A stretch of 64,000 nucleotides of DNA from Sacculina carcini (taxonomy: Eukaryota; Arthropoda; Thecostraca; Sacculinidae), in the NCBI GenBank assembly GCA_916048095.2, contig OU696571.1, positions 10,457,449-10,521,448 on the forward strand, written 5' to 3'. The position numbers were made by a program, and so were the translations under genes. Below are positions 20,840 through 31,736 of this stretch, in pieces. Every line of letters begins with the position of its first letter. The first letter of the stretch is position 1. The notes beneath the pieces were generated by a model that worked only from the letters and a program-made list of their open reading frames with translations, had not been told where the DNA came from and made no database searches.

Positions 20840-23800
20840 CAGAATATCGGCTCCCATATTAACTCCACCATTGATTCCGTTCACATAAATTCCTCCACGC
20901 TAGATCCTAACTCGAATCCCACCTTAAACCGCAGAGCATGATTACGAAGGCAAAGTGTCGTAGATACAATGTCTTTAATTTTTTATTTCCGATGACTGGC
21001 CAGATATTCATCAGTGGTGTAATTATCTAGGACTCGCGAGAAACTTATTTCAAACAAAACGTGCTATGTGTATGATATTTGCTCTCCAAAACCTCCAATT
21101 ACTTTAAAACAAGTGTAGATTATACGATCATTTGCAACTTGATCTGCCGTAAATGCAACCTGAATGAAGACAATTGATTTTGTATGTCACATTTTTATAT
21201 TTGGACGAACTAAATGTAATGACCGCTTGACTATATTAGTAGGGTATATATATTTTGAATAGGTAGTTGTAAATGGATGCGTTTTCAATTGTCTTGTAGT
21301 TACATAATGTAAAGACACAATGTAAAATACGTGACGTAATCAGATAGTGTAAAACATATATATAATTGCGTAAGCATTAACCTAGGTCGTTTATTTGTTG
21401 TAATAATTATACAAAATAATATAACATTGAAACAACATTATATAGTAATAACAGTATTATTATTAACAATATTAAAAAATTAACAATAATAAAATATTGA
21501 CAATAAAATAGCAATAATAATATTAATATTAAATTAACAGGAATTATTAAAATATTATATTATTAGACGAGTAATGAAGGTTAATTGAATGTAAATTGGG
21601 TGGATATTTTAGAAGGCTGATATCTCCACTCGCTTTGCATGATGAAAGCCAGCAAAATCAGTGCTATATCATTGTGTGTTCACCAGTAAACAAGAGTAAA
21701 AGACCGGCCTTGATATCTCGCACTGATTACAATGTTTCGTACAAATTTACGCATATTAACATAAACTAATGTTACGCCAAACTAGTTCAACAGTTGGATG
21801 GATATTTGATGCATTAATCAATGGAAGATCAATACACAGAACAATAAATAGAACAAACAATTGATAGCAGAACAATGAATTTCATTAATGTCATATCATA
21901 TTTTCAACATTAAGAATTCAAAATTAATGCATAGGCAATTATTATAGATGGGAAATTTATATTTATATTTTTCTTATTGTAGGTTCTTAGACGTGTTGGC
22001 ATTATAAGTTTCTCTTGCTAAGCATTGCGCAGGTTTAAAGAGCAAAATACTTTTTGAAACAATCCATTAGTGTGACTTTCTTAAGTTTCTTCAACGTCAC
22101 GTATCTCTCTATCAATTTCAATATCAATATCAATAGTAAGAATTATTCATAATATAATAATAAAATAAATATAGAAAAAATATATATAGTATAATAAATG
22201 CAATATATATTATAATATATAATTATAATATATAATATTCTATACTAAATAGAGCGAAAAATTAATTCTCATAATTAAGTAGACTAAAATAATAGCTATT
22301 AACAATTTTATTAATAATACCGGATATTTTCTCTGCAACGAATTTTAATGAGCAAAATCAGAACTAGATATTTTATTCTAGCTGAATTATGTACAACATC
22401 AAATTATTACAGCAGATTGAATAAAGGAAAACAAAAACATCAGCAAAGTTACCAGGATTCACGCTAACATGATAAATTTGTCGAATTTATTTTCTTTGAA
22501 TATTTTCTGCTGTTATTTCGGTGCCTGATATCGGTCTCTGTCTGTTATAGAAGGACAATGTCCCTTATAAGCCCCACATATTTCTACAATGTTCAGAAGT
22601 ACAAACATTACCGACTATTGGTTATTTGTAATTATCGTAATTGATAAGATCATGTTGCCGAAAACATAGAGAATCGAGTATCACGTTAAAATATTTCGTG
22701 CAAAATTGCAATAGTGAAAGAGCTTCCTGCTACTTAGCTCAGCTTACTTCGTACTTGTGGATCTTAATATTACTTTATACAATTAGTGCTGCTTCGCTCA
22801 TCCAGAGCAACAACTTCGCAATAGTGCCCGTATGATGTGTCATATAGCAAAAAAGGCTTGAAATACCACTGAATTCGTTAGCACATATTAAAACATCATG
22901 TCAACTAATCTAGTGGAAATGATTAGATTGGTATATATGCACTTTATGGACATACAGCACGTATATATCTCATTAAACCACATATTTCTGTCTCCAAACT
23001 CCACTGTTTTCACTGTGCTTGTGAAACCGCAATCAATTGTATCTCTTAATTGGTAATTCAGTCTTGTCAGTCCATAATGCGGCTGCTTCAATTTAAAAAT
23101 AGTTGTCTCATTTCATTATGCATTTGGCCGAAATAAGAATACAGTCGTCTCAATGTATGATGCTGTCTCAAGTTAGTATATGATTGTCTCAATATACTAC
23201 GTTGCCTCAAATCACTGACTTCAAATTAACTTTCAATTGGTTTGCACTTTCGATTGTATTAGTGCGTATCATTTCCTTTCAATGGGTGTGTAGAACACGA
23301 AACTGGATATTCAATATTATTTTAGCAATCCGGAGTAGTGACCAAATAGCTTTAGAGGAATTTAGAGAGGAATTTTTTGCGGCAAAAACACTCCCCAAAT
23401 GCATTTTATTTTTTCTAGTTTTCAATGTAACATAGAACCATGCATGATAGTGAACCAACTGACTTCCTTCCTTTCATTGGTTTATCTCTAAACATTCTCG
23501 CTTTGATTTATATTTTTCATTATTCAACATGACATTGTATAATCATTTAAGCCAGGGTTTATAAACCTTTTGATGGTTCTATACCTCCAATGGATTGTCG
23601 AAATTGATCCCATACCTCCTCTACTTTACTTTTCAAATAATTATCAACAATCCAGTTATATGCCGGTATGTCTTTCAGATACGAGTAATTAAATCGTTGA
23701 AATTCGCTCTACATTAGATACAGATTACTACAAATATAATATCCATTGCTAATATTATTTTTATAAACCATTGATAATCTACACCAGTATCCAGAAATCG

Positions 23801-24066
23801 AATCTCAGACCCCGGCCTTTGGGATAGGTCAAAAGGAGTATGGATACCCCCAGTTATATAGCCCCTTAATTAGACGTCAAAATCGATCTAGTTTCACTAG
23901 AAATATTTCACTAGAAATCAGTGGTTGAAGGTTGGCACCTGATCTGGCGACCACAATCAGCAGCAATCGCCACAAGGCTGCAGCACTTGTCAGAACAATC
24001 AACCGCGTCTCACAAGTGCTGTCCTCGGTTGGCACGACACCAGACTGATGCTGAGTGCCCGCTCAC
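20840..24066. other. Long AT-rich stretch, probably intron
   Basis: No convincing coding sequence. It includes TAATAATA-rich low-complexity DNA at 21410-21560 and 22140-22260. Sequence resembling a hAT-type terminus (CAGGGTTTATAAACC) begins at 23554, without a clear right end. If the exon at 24067 belongs to the candidate gene, this is its first intron. Confidence 0.45.
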
Positions 24067-24159
24067 CTGACCTATCACGTCAAGCCTACCCTCCCGCCCA
24101 CTCTCCAACTGCAACCTCGCTTGTTCGTCTTTGGTTGCGTCTCTCGTCCATCCGAGCAT
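24067..24159 (-). CDS. Candidate first coding exon of the same host gene
   Basis: From ATG at 24157-24159 a reverse-strand frame of 31 codons runs to a consensus donor, CAG|GTGAGC (intron GT starts at 24066). It ends in phase 0, the phase required by the exon at 20548. The peptide is charged (TKDEQARLQLESGREGRLDV) with mostly G/C third positions. The long gap to the next exon may hide others, and the start codon is only the first ATG near the donor. It could equally be a 5'UTR exon. Confidence 0.3.
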
Positions 24160-24199
24160 TCTTTGTGCTACAAAAGCATTTGACTCATGTGTCTGCGTG

Positions 24200-24556
24200 A
24201 GCCAACGTGCGCTCATATATGCATGTTTATGTATGCACATATATATGTGCGTGTGTCTGTATGTTCGTCTGTATTTTTAGTTGGCCACTGAGATCGAAGG
24301 CATGCAAAAGCACACGCACGCACACCGGCACACACGACACACATACATACAGACGAACACAAACATACAGCCAAAGACATTTCAGTGTCATTGTGACGCA
24401 CTAGACGCTAGACGCTAGTGGCGTAGCTAATTTTGGCGCATTTGAGAGGTGCGGTGCACATATAGTCGCACATTATCGCTCACATATGGATGCACACAGG
24501 CACAGATGATCGCATTTTCGCATATACAAGAAAATGCGAAAGCTCAGCACGTATCA

Positions 24557-24616
<60 letters not shown>

Positions 24617-24660
24617 GTTTGTTTGCGTGTTTGAAAATGTGTGTGTGTGTGTGTGTGCTT
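24200..24660. repeat. CA/TG and TA microsatellites
   Basis: TG/CA-rich sequence at 24225-24365, (TA)n at 24556-24584 and (TG)n at 24584-24655. Short Cys/Val or His/Thr open frames here are artefacts of the repeats. Confidence 0.85.
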
Positions 24661-24906
24661 ACATCATAGGATAGAGCAACACCGAAATTAGAGCGAAACT
24701 ATTGACCTTGAGTTTGTCGGAGCCAAAAATAGACAATGTCAACTGCGTTGGCTCTACGATTCAACTGAACCGTCACGGCGACAGCTGACAAATACATTGC
24801 TGTGTTCGTGTATTTGAAGCACCGAATCAATTTGCTATGTACGACGCTTAGTCGATATGCCAGCTGATTTATATTCACATTCATGAGCAGGGCCAGTTAA
24901 TGTTTA

Positions 24907-25224
24907 TAGGCCTGAAGTGACAGCTGTTATACGGGAAGAAGCCGAAGCATATGAACACACATGTGTGCACCGTGCAGCTCGCTGCCACCGCAGAACCGAC
25001 CCTCTCCACGCTATGGCGCTACAAGGTCGAAAGATGTATTAGAGAGGGCCACCTCTCCAGAATGTATGGCACAACAAATTACTGATATATGTTACCGTTT
25101 ACTGCTGGGTGGACAGGTGCTGTTGGATTATAGAATTCGCCCAAAGAAATTCTCCTCCGCCGGGTTTCGAACCTCAGACCTCCTTGTGAAGCGAGTGTGC
25201 TACCACTACACCAAGGAGTGCGAC
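24907..25224 (-). mobile_element. tRNA-derived SINE, copy 1
   Basis: The reverse strand starts with a tRNA-like head that has a good box A (TGGTGTAGTGG) and box B (GGTTCGAAACC) about 40 bases apart, the internal RNA polymerase III promoter. A body of some 240 bp follows and ends with GCTGTCACTTCAGGCCTATAA. The same head and body recur at 46095-46398. The tRNA stems are imperfect, so this is a SINE rather than a tRNA gene. Confidence 0.8.
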
Positions 25225-25796
25225 AAATCTTAGATAATTGATGGTCTCGGGCGAAAGGAATTTGGCGGCCCCTGATGATGTGGCAAATTAAAATGAATAC
25301 CGCAAGATTAAATTGTGTAACTTATTAAGACTGTCTTGAAATGCATCTAGTTTAGCTGTTAAATTAAATTAACACAACCACATTTATACTATGCCGAAAC
25401 CTTATAAAAAAATTCACTGTTCATACTTTGATAGTAACAAAGTCTCGAAACACTGTCTGATACTCGATGAATTTGACGATACTTCTTTCAATAGATACTA
25501 ATCGCTCTCAAATAGTTCGTTCTCAATAGTCCTGTCATGAGTGTGAAAATACGAAGAGAAGACATACAGAGGTACAATAGATTTAACAATGTAGGATGTT
25601 TGTTCGTGCTTTCTACAGATTTGGCCCGATGCCAATGATCACTATTAGACGAATCGGTGCGCCCAATATTGTTTGCGTCAAACGTTGTTTTCATGTATGA
25701 TATGAACAGCCTTTTTCGGCATACATCGATAGAATGATAACTGAAAATTGTGAGAATCTCTGGAAATTAACTCAAGTAGATAACGAACACATATGC
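25225..25796. other. No recognised feature
   Basis: AT-rich single-copy-looking sequence between SINE and MITE. Confidence 0.5.
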
Positions 25797-26239
25797 CAGT
25801 GGTTCTTAACCTTTCTCGGTGTTCGCACCCCTTTCCGATCAGCAGTCAGCTCTCGCACCTCCACTATACTCGCCGTCAGTTCTCACACCCCTGGATGCTT
25901 GATAGGTATACTTTTATTATTATTAATTACAGGCAAATCTAGTAGCATGGGAAGATTGCAAGCACTATTACCACCCTAAGGTGGCCCCATGTACCGGAAG
26001 CGCCCAAATACGAAAATTTGAAATTCAAACGACGGAATAACCATACTTTTGTATTCAATATCCATTCTTACAACTCCTTTAACAGGATTAAGCAAAACTA
26101 AGATTTTAAGGAAAACTATATAATGCATGGGATAAACATATATTATATTTAAAAAAGAAGTTTACAGCAATCCTCGAACACCCTAGAAACCCGAGTCACA
26201 CTCCATAGTGGCGGGAGCACCCCCGGTTAACAACCCCTG
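25797..26239. mobile_element. hAT-type MITE, 443 bp
   Basis: It begins CAGTGGTTCTTAACC and ends GGTTAACAACCCCTG, imperfect inverted termini typical of hAT elements. The subterminal CGCACCCC and GGGAGCACCCCC segments also pair. The flanks (ACATATGC and GCCTATTT) do not match, so the target duplication is lost or one boundary is off by a few bases. Confidence 0.6.
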
Positions 26240-26698
26240 GCCTATTTGACCTGTATCACGCACGCAGTAAGGCTACTGAACCGTTTATGCAAACATTCAG
26301 CGAATATTTTCATATTGATATATATTGAAACTACTGTTGCACAAAACGAATGAAGCAATACAGGAAAGACTCAATCACAATTGCATGTAGAAAAGATGGG
26401 AAACTGGAAGGGAAATTGTAGTGTGATCGTGTGCAGTGAGAGAGAGAATGTGTGTGAGAGAGATTGTGTCTGAGTGTGTGAACGTGTTAATGTGTCTATG
26501 TGTGATCGTGTATGGTTGAATTTTGTATTGCGTGCGAGAGTGTGTGAGCGAGTGTGTATAGTTGTGTCGGTGTGTGTGTATGTGCGTGTGTTTGTTAAAT
26601 GTGGATGCTCCGCGGCGGCGAGCGAGTGACCGGCTCACCGCTGATTGGTTGTAGTGGTGGGCGTTAACTGTAGTGTAACTGTTGTGTAGTGGTGGGCC
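26240..26698. other. GA/TG-rich sequence, no gene
   Basis: GTGTGAGAGAGA-type simple sequence at 26425-26600, otherwise nothing recognised. Confidence 0.5.

Positions 26699-26702
<4 letters not shown>

Positions 26703-26790
<88 letters not shown>
26703..26790. repeat. (TG)44-type microsatellite
   Basis: Uninterrupted TG dinucleotides over about 88 bp. The His/Thr and Cys/Val open frames through it are not genes. Confidence 0.95.
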
Positions 26791-26792
<2 letters not shown>

Positions 26793-26879
26793 CCTGGGAG
26801 TCGGGTTTGTGGTCTGGTCTGGTTGTGACGTCTTGTGGGCGCGCGTGGGGCAGCGATGCCCACGCGCGTCTGTCAGTAA

Positions 26880-27130
26880 TATATTTTTCAGTTTTCGTTA
26901 CAGAAATAGAGACAAGTACGGAACATAATGCGGCCCATAGACGCACAATAATATTGTGTAATGTGGATTGCACAATATTTTGACGGTGTCTCCTAGACGT
27001 TCAATATTACTGCACAATGTTTCGTTTGTGCAAAGTATTGTACATTGTGGGGGCGATAGTGAACCTTGTACCATATATTGCACAATCCTGAGCACAGAAG
27101 TATGTATTAACGTGCATGTATTGTGCAGTC
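26880..27130. repeat. Cluster of TTGCACAAT-like sites
   Basis: At least six matches or near-matches to ATTGCACAAT or ATTGTGCA/ATTGTACA, on both strands, within about 200 bp (for example near 26970, 27010, 27045 and 27080). They are not spaced as a regular tandem array. They may be decayed inverted-repeat DNA or a transcription-factor site cluster. Confidence 0.4.
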
Positions 27131-27252
27131 AGTCCGTGCCAGAACTTGATGACGAGAAACATGATGCCACCACGCGGTCGCCCAGTCAGCAGCATGTATG
27201 GTGTTGTTGTCTTCAAGCGCTTCGGCCGAACTCGACCATTTCCCGCATTTAG

Positions 27253-27570
27253 TCACACTTCGTTTGAGTTCACATGTCTCTCTGAGCACCACATATATAT
27301 AGCACTGTCCAGGTCAGCATCACGTAGGAATTCGAAAATCAACTTGTAGGGTTTGAAGTTTTTTGATCCCATAATTGTTATGAGGCTCGGGGCACGTTTT
27401 TGGTTCTTGCGGTAATGTAAAAGTGGCCGACGATGCCGGCTATACCTCACGCAATGCATGAGAATATGCTCGACAGTGAGTGTGGTGTTACATACAGCAC
27501 AGGTTGGCGGTGGTGCTGAATTACCAATTATGTAGCTGTGAGATGTTTTTGTGTATCCAAGCCTAAGATT
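27253..27570 (-). pseudogene. I-group LINE, C-terminal end after RNase H
   Basis: The reverse-strand frame has the conserved tail of I/Jockey-type ORF2. NNLRLGYTKTSHSYI is followed by the zinc-binding CAVCNTTLTVEHILMHC. The same block, in a different family member, is seen near 48500 (RLRTGHTYITHGHLM). The rest of the LINE is missing, so this is a 5'-truncated copy. Its 3'UTR probably extends to about 27130. Confidence 0.75.
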
Positions 27571-27571
27571 A

Positions 27572-27927
27572 TTTGCACCATTTAACCCACATGCGGCTCT
27601 TTGGCGCTACCTAATGACTGTCGGGAGTTTTTTGAAAATGTTTAAAAATATAGAAATGTAGGGGTATGAATTATTATTTTTTTCTTATATAGTTTAGTTT
27701 CGCAGCCCTGAACGGTTACACAAACTCAAGTGAACTAACTATATCATACATTAAACTATATTACACGTTCCATTTTCTTGTTGTTTTTCTTAATCTGCAA
27801 ACTAAAAATGTCAAAAAATCCAATTTTTCATTGAATTTATTTAATTGCATCTAAGCAATGTAACATGAATAATAATTATTGTAATAACGCTAAACTGTAC
27901 AGCAGAGTATTCACATGGTGCGTCATT
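27572..27927. other. AT-rich, nothing recognised
   Basis: Flank of the nested insertion cluster. No gene or element termini seen. Confidence 0.5.
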
Positions 27928-29399
27928 CTCTACAGCAGTGCTTCTCAAAGTGTGGTACGCGTATAGAGATGCGACCTATAAAAAAACCGACGGTTTTTTG
28001 CCAAAAAAACCTCGACCAAAAAAAACACGTTCTTTTTGTTTTTTTTGAAGAGTCATGCAGAGAATTCAAATTATGGAAATGATATATTTGGGATGTTAAA
28101 TGAATTTTTTTATCAACACATGGGTTATTCATGCTATTAGTGACCCTATCAAATTGAATTATCATTAAATATGGACAATATAATTGTTATAATGTGTCTG
28201 AAAGCCCTAATATCATTGTTTGCACGGTACTGTGCGGCACATCGATGTACAGTGCAGTTTTGCATTCAATTATTGAGTTAATCATTGTGTAAGAAAGCAG
28301 GGGTTGAGAACCGTTTTTATGCTAAAATCTGAAACTGTTATAAAAAACCACAGGTGGCATAATTTTTTTTTATTTTTTACACATTAACTTTTTCCTGCCA
28401 GAAATTAACTACGTTGGTTATAATAAGTTTCATCATTTCATTCAGCAGATCAATTATTTGCAAATATAAGAGTACAAACACTGCAAATATTTACACAAAT
28501 ACTACGAATATGCACACAAACTTAGTGTCCCTAATGAGACTACGAATAAAAGCGGGTCGCAGTGGCAACGGACCAGAAAAACGGACCAGAAAAACGGACC
28601 AGAAAAACGGACAATATTTTCGTGTAGGAAAAAAAACAAGTGAGGAAATATATTTGATGTACAAAAAGGTATTTGAACACAAATAACTACATCAAAGAAA
28701 CCATCATCCATAAAACAAGTTCTAAAAACAGGTTACTAATAAAAAACAGTTAATTTGGCTCAACTTTCCTTGATATGCCGCCAATTTGTTTTCGCAATCT
28801 CTACATCTACCAAAAAAAAATTTCACAAAAATATATTTTGAAAAAAATCATGGTTTAAAAGAACAGTTTAAATTGATTGGTTTAACCAGCCGCTTATACG
28901 TACCAGCAGGCTACTTGCTATACAAAAGGTATTTGAACGTACATCAATCAAATCTATCTTACATAGATACTGTTTTAGAAAGCATTGTTTCATTAAAAAT
29001 GCGTTAGTTTACATAAGCGTTTGTCAAAAAGACACTTGACCAACCAATTGGCTTGTCTTGTTCTGCTGCCAACATTTGCTGGACCTGTACATTAATAAAA
29101 CGATTTTAAAACCAGTTTGAAAAAAATCATTGCATTTTTTCATAAAAAAACACGGTTTCTTCTAAAAAAACATGATTATTCAATGAATTTGTTTTGTTAT
29201 GCTGACAAATTATTTCAAATATCCACATAACTAAAACCATCTTTAAAACATGGGTTTTCTCAATGAAAAAAATCTAAACCACCGGATCCGTATGCACTTT
29301 CAAACAGTCTTCTGAGGTATTTATTGATCAATATTCTTGTTTTTTATACTATTATCAAATCATCTTTGAAATAAGACACGTAAAGATGTACAAAACATC

Positions 29400-29856
29400 T
29401 GTGGCGTCGTGAAGCCACATTGAAAACGAGGAAAACACGGCGAGAAAAGTCTATTGCAGGCGAGATCACAATACAAGATAATACCAGCGAATGCGAGCGA
29501 ATCCGAGCGAATGGCCCTTTGACCGGCAGTGTGCCGTGTTATATAAGCTCGGTCATGTGACCTTTCACACGGTCACATGACCATTCACACGGTCACATTC
29601 CTACACAAACGCCTAACCGCGTTCACCAATACAGAAGGATACACACAGACATACACTTGACATGCATACACGCCAGACACGCATACAAACGAGCGAAACG
29701 CACACACAAAGGATACACTTGGATACACACAGACATACACTTGACATGCATACACGCCAGACACGCATACAAACGAGCGAAACGCACACACAAAGGATAC
29801 ACTTGGATACACACAGACATACAACCGCCCAACCACGCAACTTGCACGCCTCCACA
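29400..29856 (-). mobile_element. gypsy LTR 1 (457 bp; 3' LTR of outer element)
   Basis: Reverse-strand LTR running from TGTGGAGGCG (29856) to CGCCACA (29400). It contains two copies of an 84-bp tandem repeat (period measured at 29647 and 29731), which creates overlapping open frames that are not genes. The other two LTRs have the same 457-bp length and near-identical sequence. Confidence 0.9.
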
Positions 29857-30063
29857 GTACTCCGCCGCCTGAGAACGGAGTTCATAACACGTCAAGGTCG
29901 GTCATACATATCACAAATCATACATACACATGTGCGCACACTCATACGTAGTCACACACACACTCACAATATAGACACAATATACTCACATATTCGAACA
30001 TCCAAATATGCAAATGACAGTTACCACGACGGGTAGAAGTGATACATGTCAAGATAGGCACAC

Positions 30064-30068
<5 letters not shown>

Positions 30069-30122
<54 letters not shown>

Positions 30123-30208
30123 CGCATAAAGAAGTTGCACTCACGCACCCGGTTATGTTATATGATGAAAAAAGTATACTTTTTGTGCCCGATGAAGTAT
30201 ACTTTTTT

Positions 30209-30285
<77 letters not shown>
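30069..30285. repeat. Two (TA)n runs around a hairpin insert
   Basis: In the other element copy (34996-35038) this 3'UTR position is one continuous TA run. Here about 95 bp of other sequence is embedded between 30121 and 30215. Its right half is a hairpin: TATGATGAAAAAAGTATACT pairs with AGTATACTTTTTTCATCATA around a short loop. It looks like a tiny MITE that landed in TA repeat, or repeat-mediated rearrangement. Confidence 0.75.
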
Positions 30286-30286
<1 letters not shown>

Positions 30287-30357
30287 CAGCAAAATGACCC
30301 GTTTCATGGACAAGTCCTGAATAAAAAAACACACGATAAATCAGTAGTACAAAATCA

Positions 30358-30714
30358 TCAAAAATAGTGAAAATCCGGTGTTGTCTTGAATCTAACCGTA
30401 CGACCGCATCTGGTAGTGATTGTCTTTGGTAGCGATGCACGAGGAGCAGGTACAGGAACAGGCCGTGTCGCAGTGGTGCTGGCGGGCGTAACACGTGCAC
30501 GTGGAACCGGACGAGGCTGCGACGAAGGGGCCTTGACCGGTGACGCAGCAGTGACGATGGCTGGCTTCAGACGATCTATCGAGACGGACTCTGACCCGCC
30601 AGTTGGCAGAGCGATGGTGAAAACCTTCGGCGTTCTGGATACGACGCGAAAAGGGCCCCGATAAGGTGCCTCGAGTGGACGGCGGACACGATCGACACGC
30701 AACCACACATGCAT
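30358..30714 (-). pseudogene. gypsy pol C-terminus, duplicated fragment
   Basis: The reverse-strand frame starts at VWLRVDRVRRPLEAPYRGP and reaches the normal pol end DFHYF. It repeats, in the same orientation, the last 110-120 codons also present at 36080-35735. This direct duplication flanks the inverted inner element, so the composite is not a simple insertion with a 4-bp duplication. Confidence 0.85.
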
Positions 30715-30734
30715 TCATGCACGATGCCACATAC

Positions 30735-30752
30735 TGGTGACCCCGACGTGAT
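30735..30752 (+). promoter_or_regulatory. Primer-binding site for tRNA-Trp (inner element)
   Basis: TGGTGACCCCGACGTGAT is complementary to the 3' end of animal tRNA-Trp including CCA. It lies three bases after a residual LTR end (GCCACATAC). Only about six bases of the 5' LTR remain before it, so the inner element has no complete 5' LTR. Confidence 0.9.
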
Positions 30753-30893
30753 CATTCTTCGACGCCTACGAGGTTCACATCTTCCGTGAGTTTTGATTTC
30801 TTCATTTCATCTTTTTCCTTTAAATTTCTTTCTTCATTTAATTTACCATTTCATTCTTTTCTGTTCAATTTGTTCACAAATTTAACTTTCATT

Positions 30894-31736
30894 ATGGCGA
30901 GCGATAACGCCGCCCCATTTCCCACTAAAAACGGGGCCGAAAGTACACCAGTGGTCGACGTTTCCGCTTCTCCTGTGCATGGCGTGACTATTAAGCCACC
31001 GCCTTTCATGGAGAATTGCATGGAAGGCTGGTTCGCAATCATGGAGGCACAATTTCGCCTCCAGCGAGTGTCGGTAGAGTCCACAAAATTCTACCACGTC
31101 ATCGCAGCTCTGCCCCCGAACGTGGTGTGCAAAGTCAGTCCTGCTACAATGGAGCAAGAGTCATACTCACAGCTCAAATCCGAGGTTCTTCAGACTCTCG
31201 AGAAATCCAAAACGGAGCTATTTGAGGAGCTCATTTCTAGCACTGTCATGACTGGTCGACCATCTGTTTATCTTAGTGAGCTGATGGCGCGTGCACGCAA
31301 AGTAAAAGTGACGGAAGATTTAGTTCGTCACAAGTTTACTCAGGCGTTACCACCAGCTCTCGGCCCGGTCTTGGCTGCACAACAGCAGACGCCGCTGGAA
31401 CAGCTCGGCAAGCTGGCAGACGAGTTGATGCCGCTGGTGCCGTCGCAGTGCTTGGCCGCGCCCGGTATGTTTACCCAAGCAGCGACCACTCATCGCAGCG
31501 GACGACAGCAGGAGAGAGTATCAAACGCCAGATACGGCATAGGACTGCAGCCTTTTCATTCCGACCAACGCCCGAAAGTGTGTCGTGGTCATATATTTTT
31601 TGGCGCCGCTGCACGCACGTGCAAGCCATGGTGTCAGTGGCCACGGAAACCAGCAAATCTAGCGATGCAACCATCATCCAGGGGCTCCTCGCCGGTGCCT
31701 GCCGATCGTTCCCGTCCGTCGACCCCGGAAAACTAG
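30894..31736 (+). CDS. gag: CsRn1-type gypsy Gag (inner element)
   Basis: The start MASDNAAPF at 30894 is preferred over the upstream in-frame ATG at 30786, which would add a hydrophobic UTR-like stretch. The protein is about 280 residues. Near its C-terminus is a CHCC knuckle, CRGHIFFGAAARTCKPWC (C-x2-H-x9-C-x3-C), the diagnostic Gag motif of the CsRn1 clade in place of CCHC. Gag forms the particle and binds element RNA. It overlaps pol by about 290 bases in the -1 frame; a T6 run at 31596-31601 is the obvious slip-prone spot. It is intact and differs from the reverse-strand copy at one residue (AAP/AAS). Confidence 0.9.
   Translation: MASDNAAPFPTKNGAESTPVVDVSASPVHGVTIKPPPFMENCMEGWFAIMEAQFRLQRVSVESTKFYHVIAALPPNVVCKVSPATMEQESYSQLKSEVLQTLEKSKTELFEELISSTVMTGRPSVYLSELMARARKVKVTEDLVRHKFTQALPPALGPVLAAQQQTPLEQLGKLADELMPLVPSQCLAAPGMFTQAATTHRSGRQQERVSNARYGIGLQPFHSDQRPKVCRGHIFFGAAARTCKPWCQWPRKPANLAMQPSSRGSSPVPADRSRPSTPEN

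Noticed and set aside
25140-25224. A tRNA gene on the reverse strand
   Set aside because: Boxes A and B are good, but the anticodon stem does not pair and the sequence continues into a dispersed SINE body.
26635-26973. His/Thr- and Cys/Val-rich open frames
   Set aside because: Direct translations of the (TG)n microsatellite; no non-repeat coding sequence is attached.
30008-30320. Tyr-Ile repeat open frames
   Set aside because: Translations of (TA)n in the gypsy 3'UTR.
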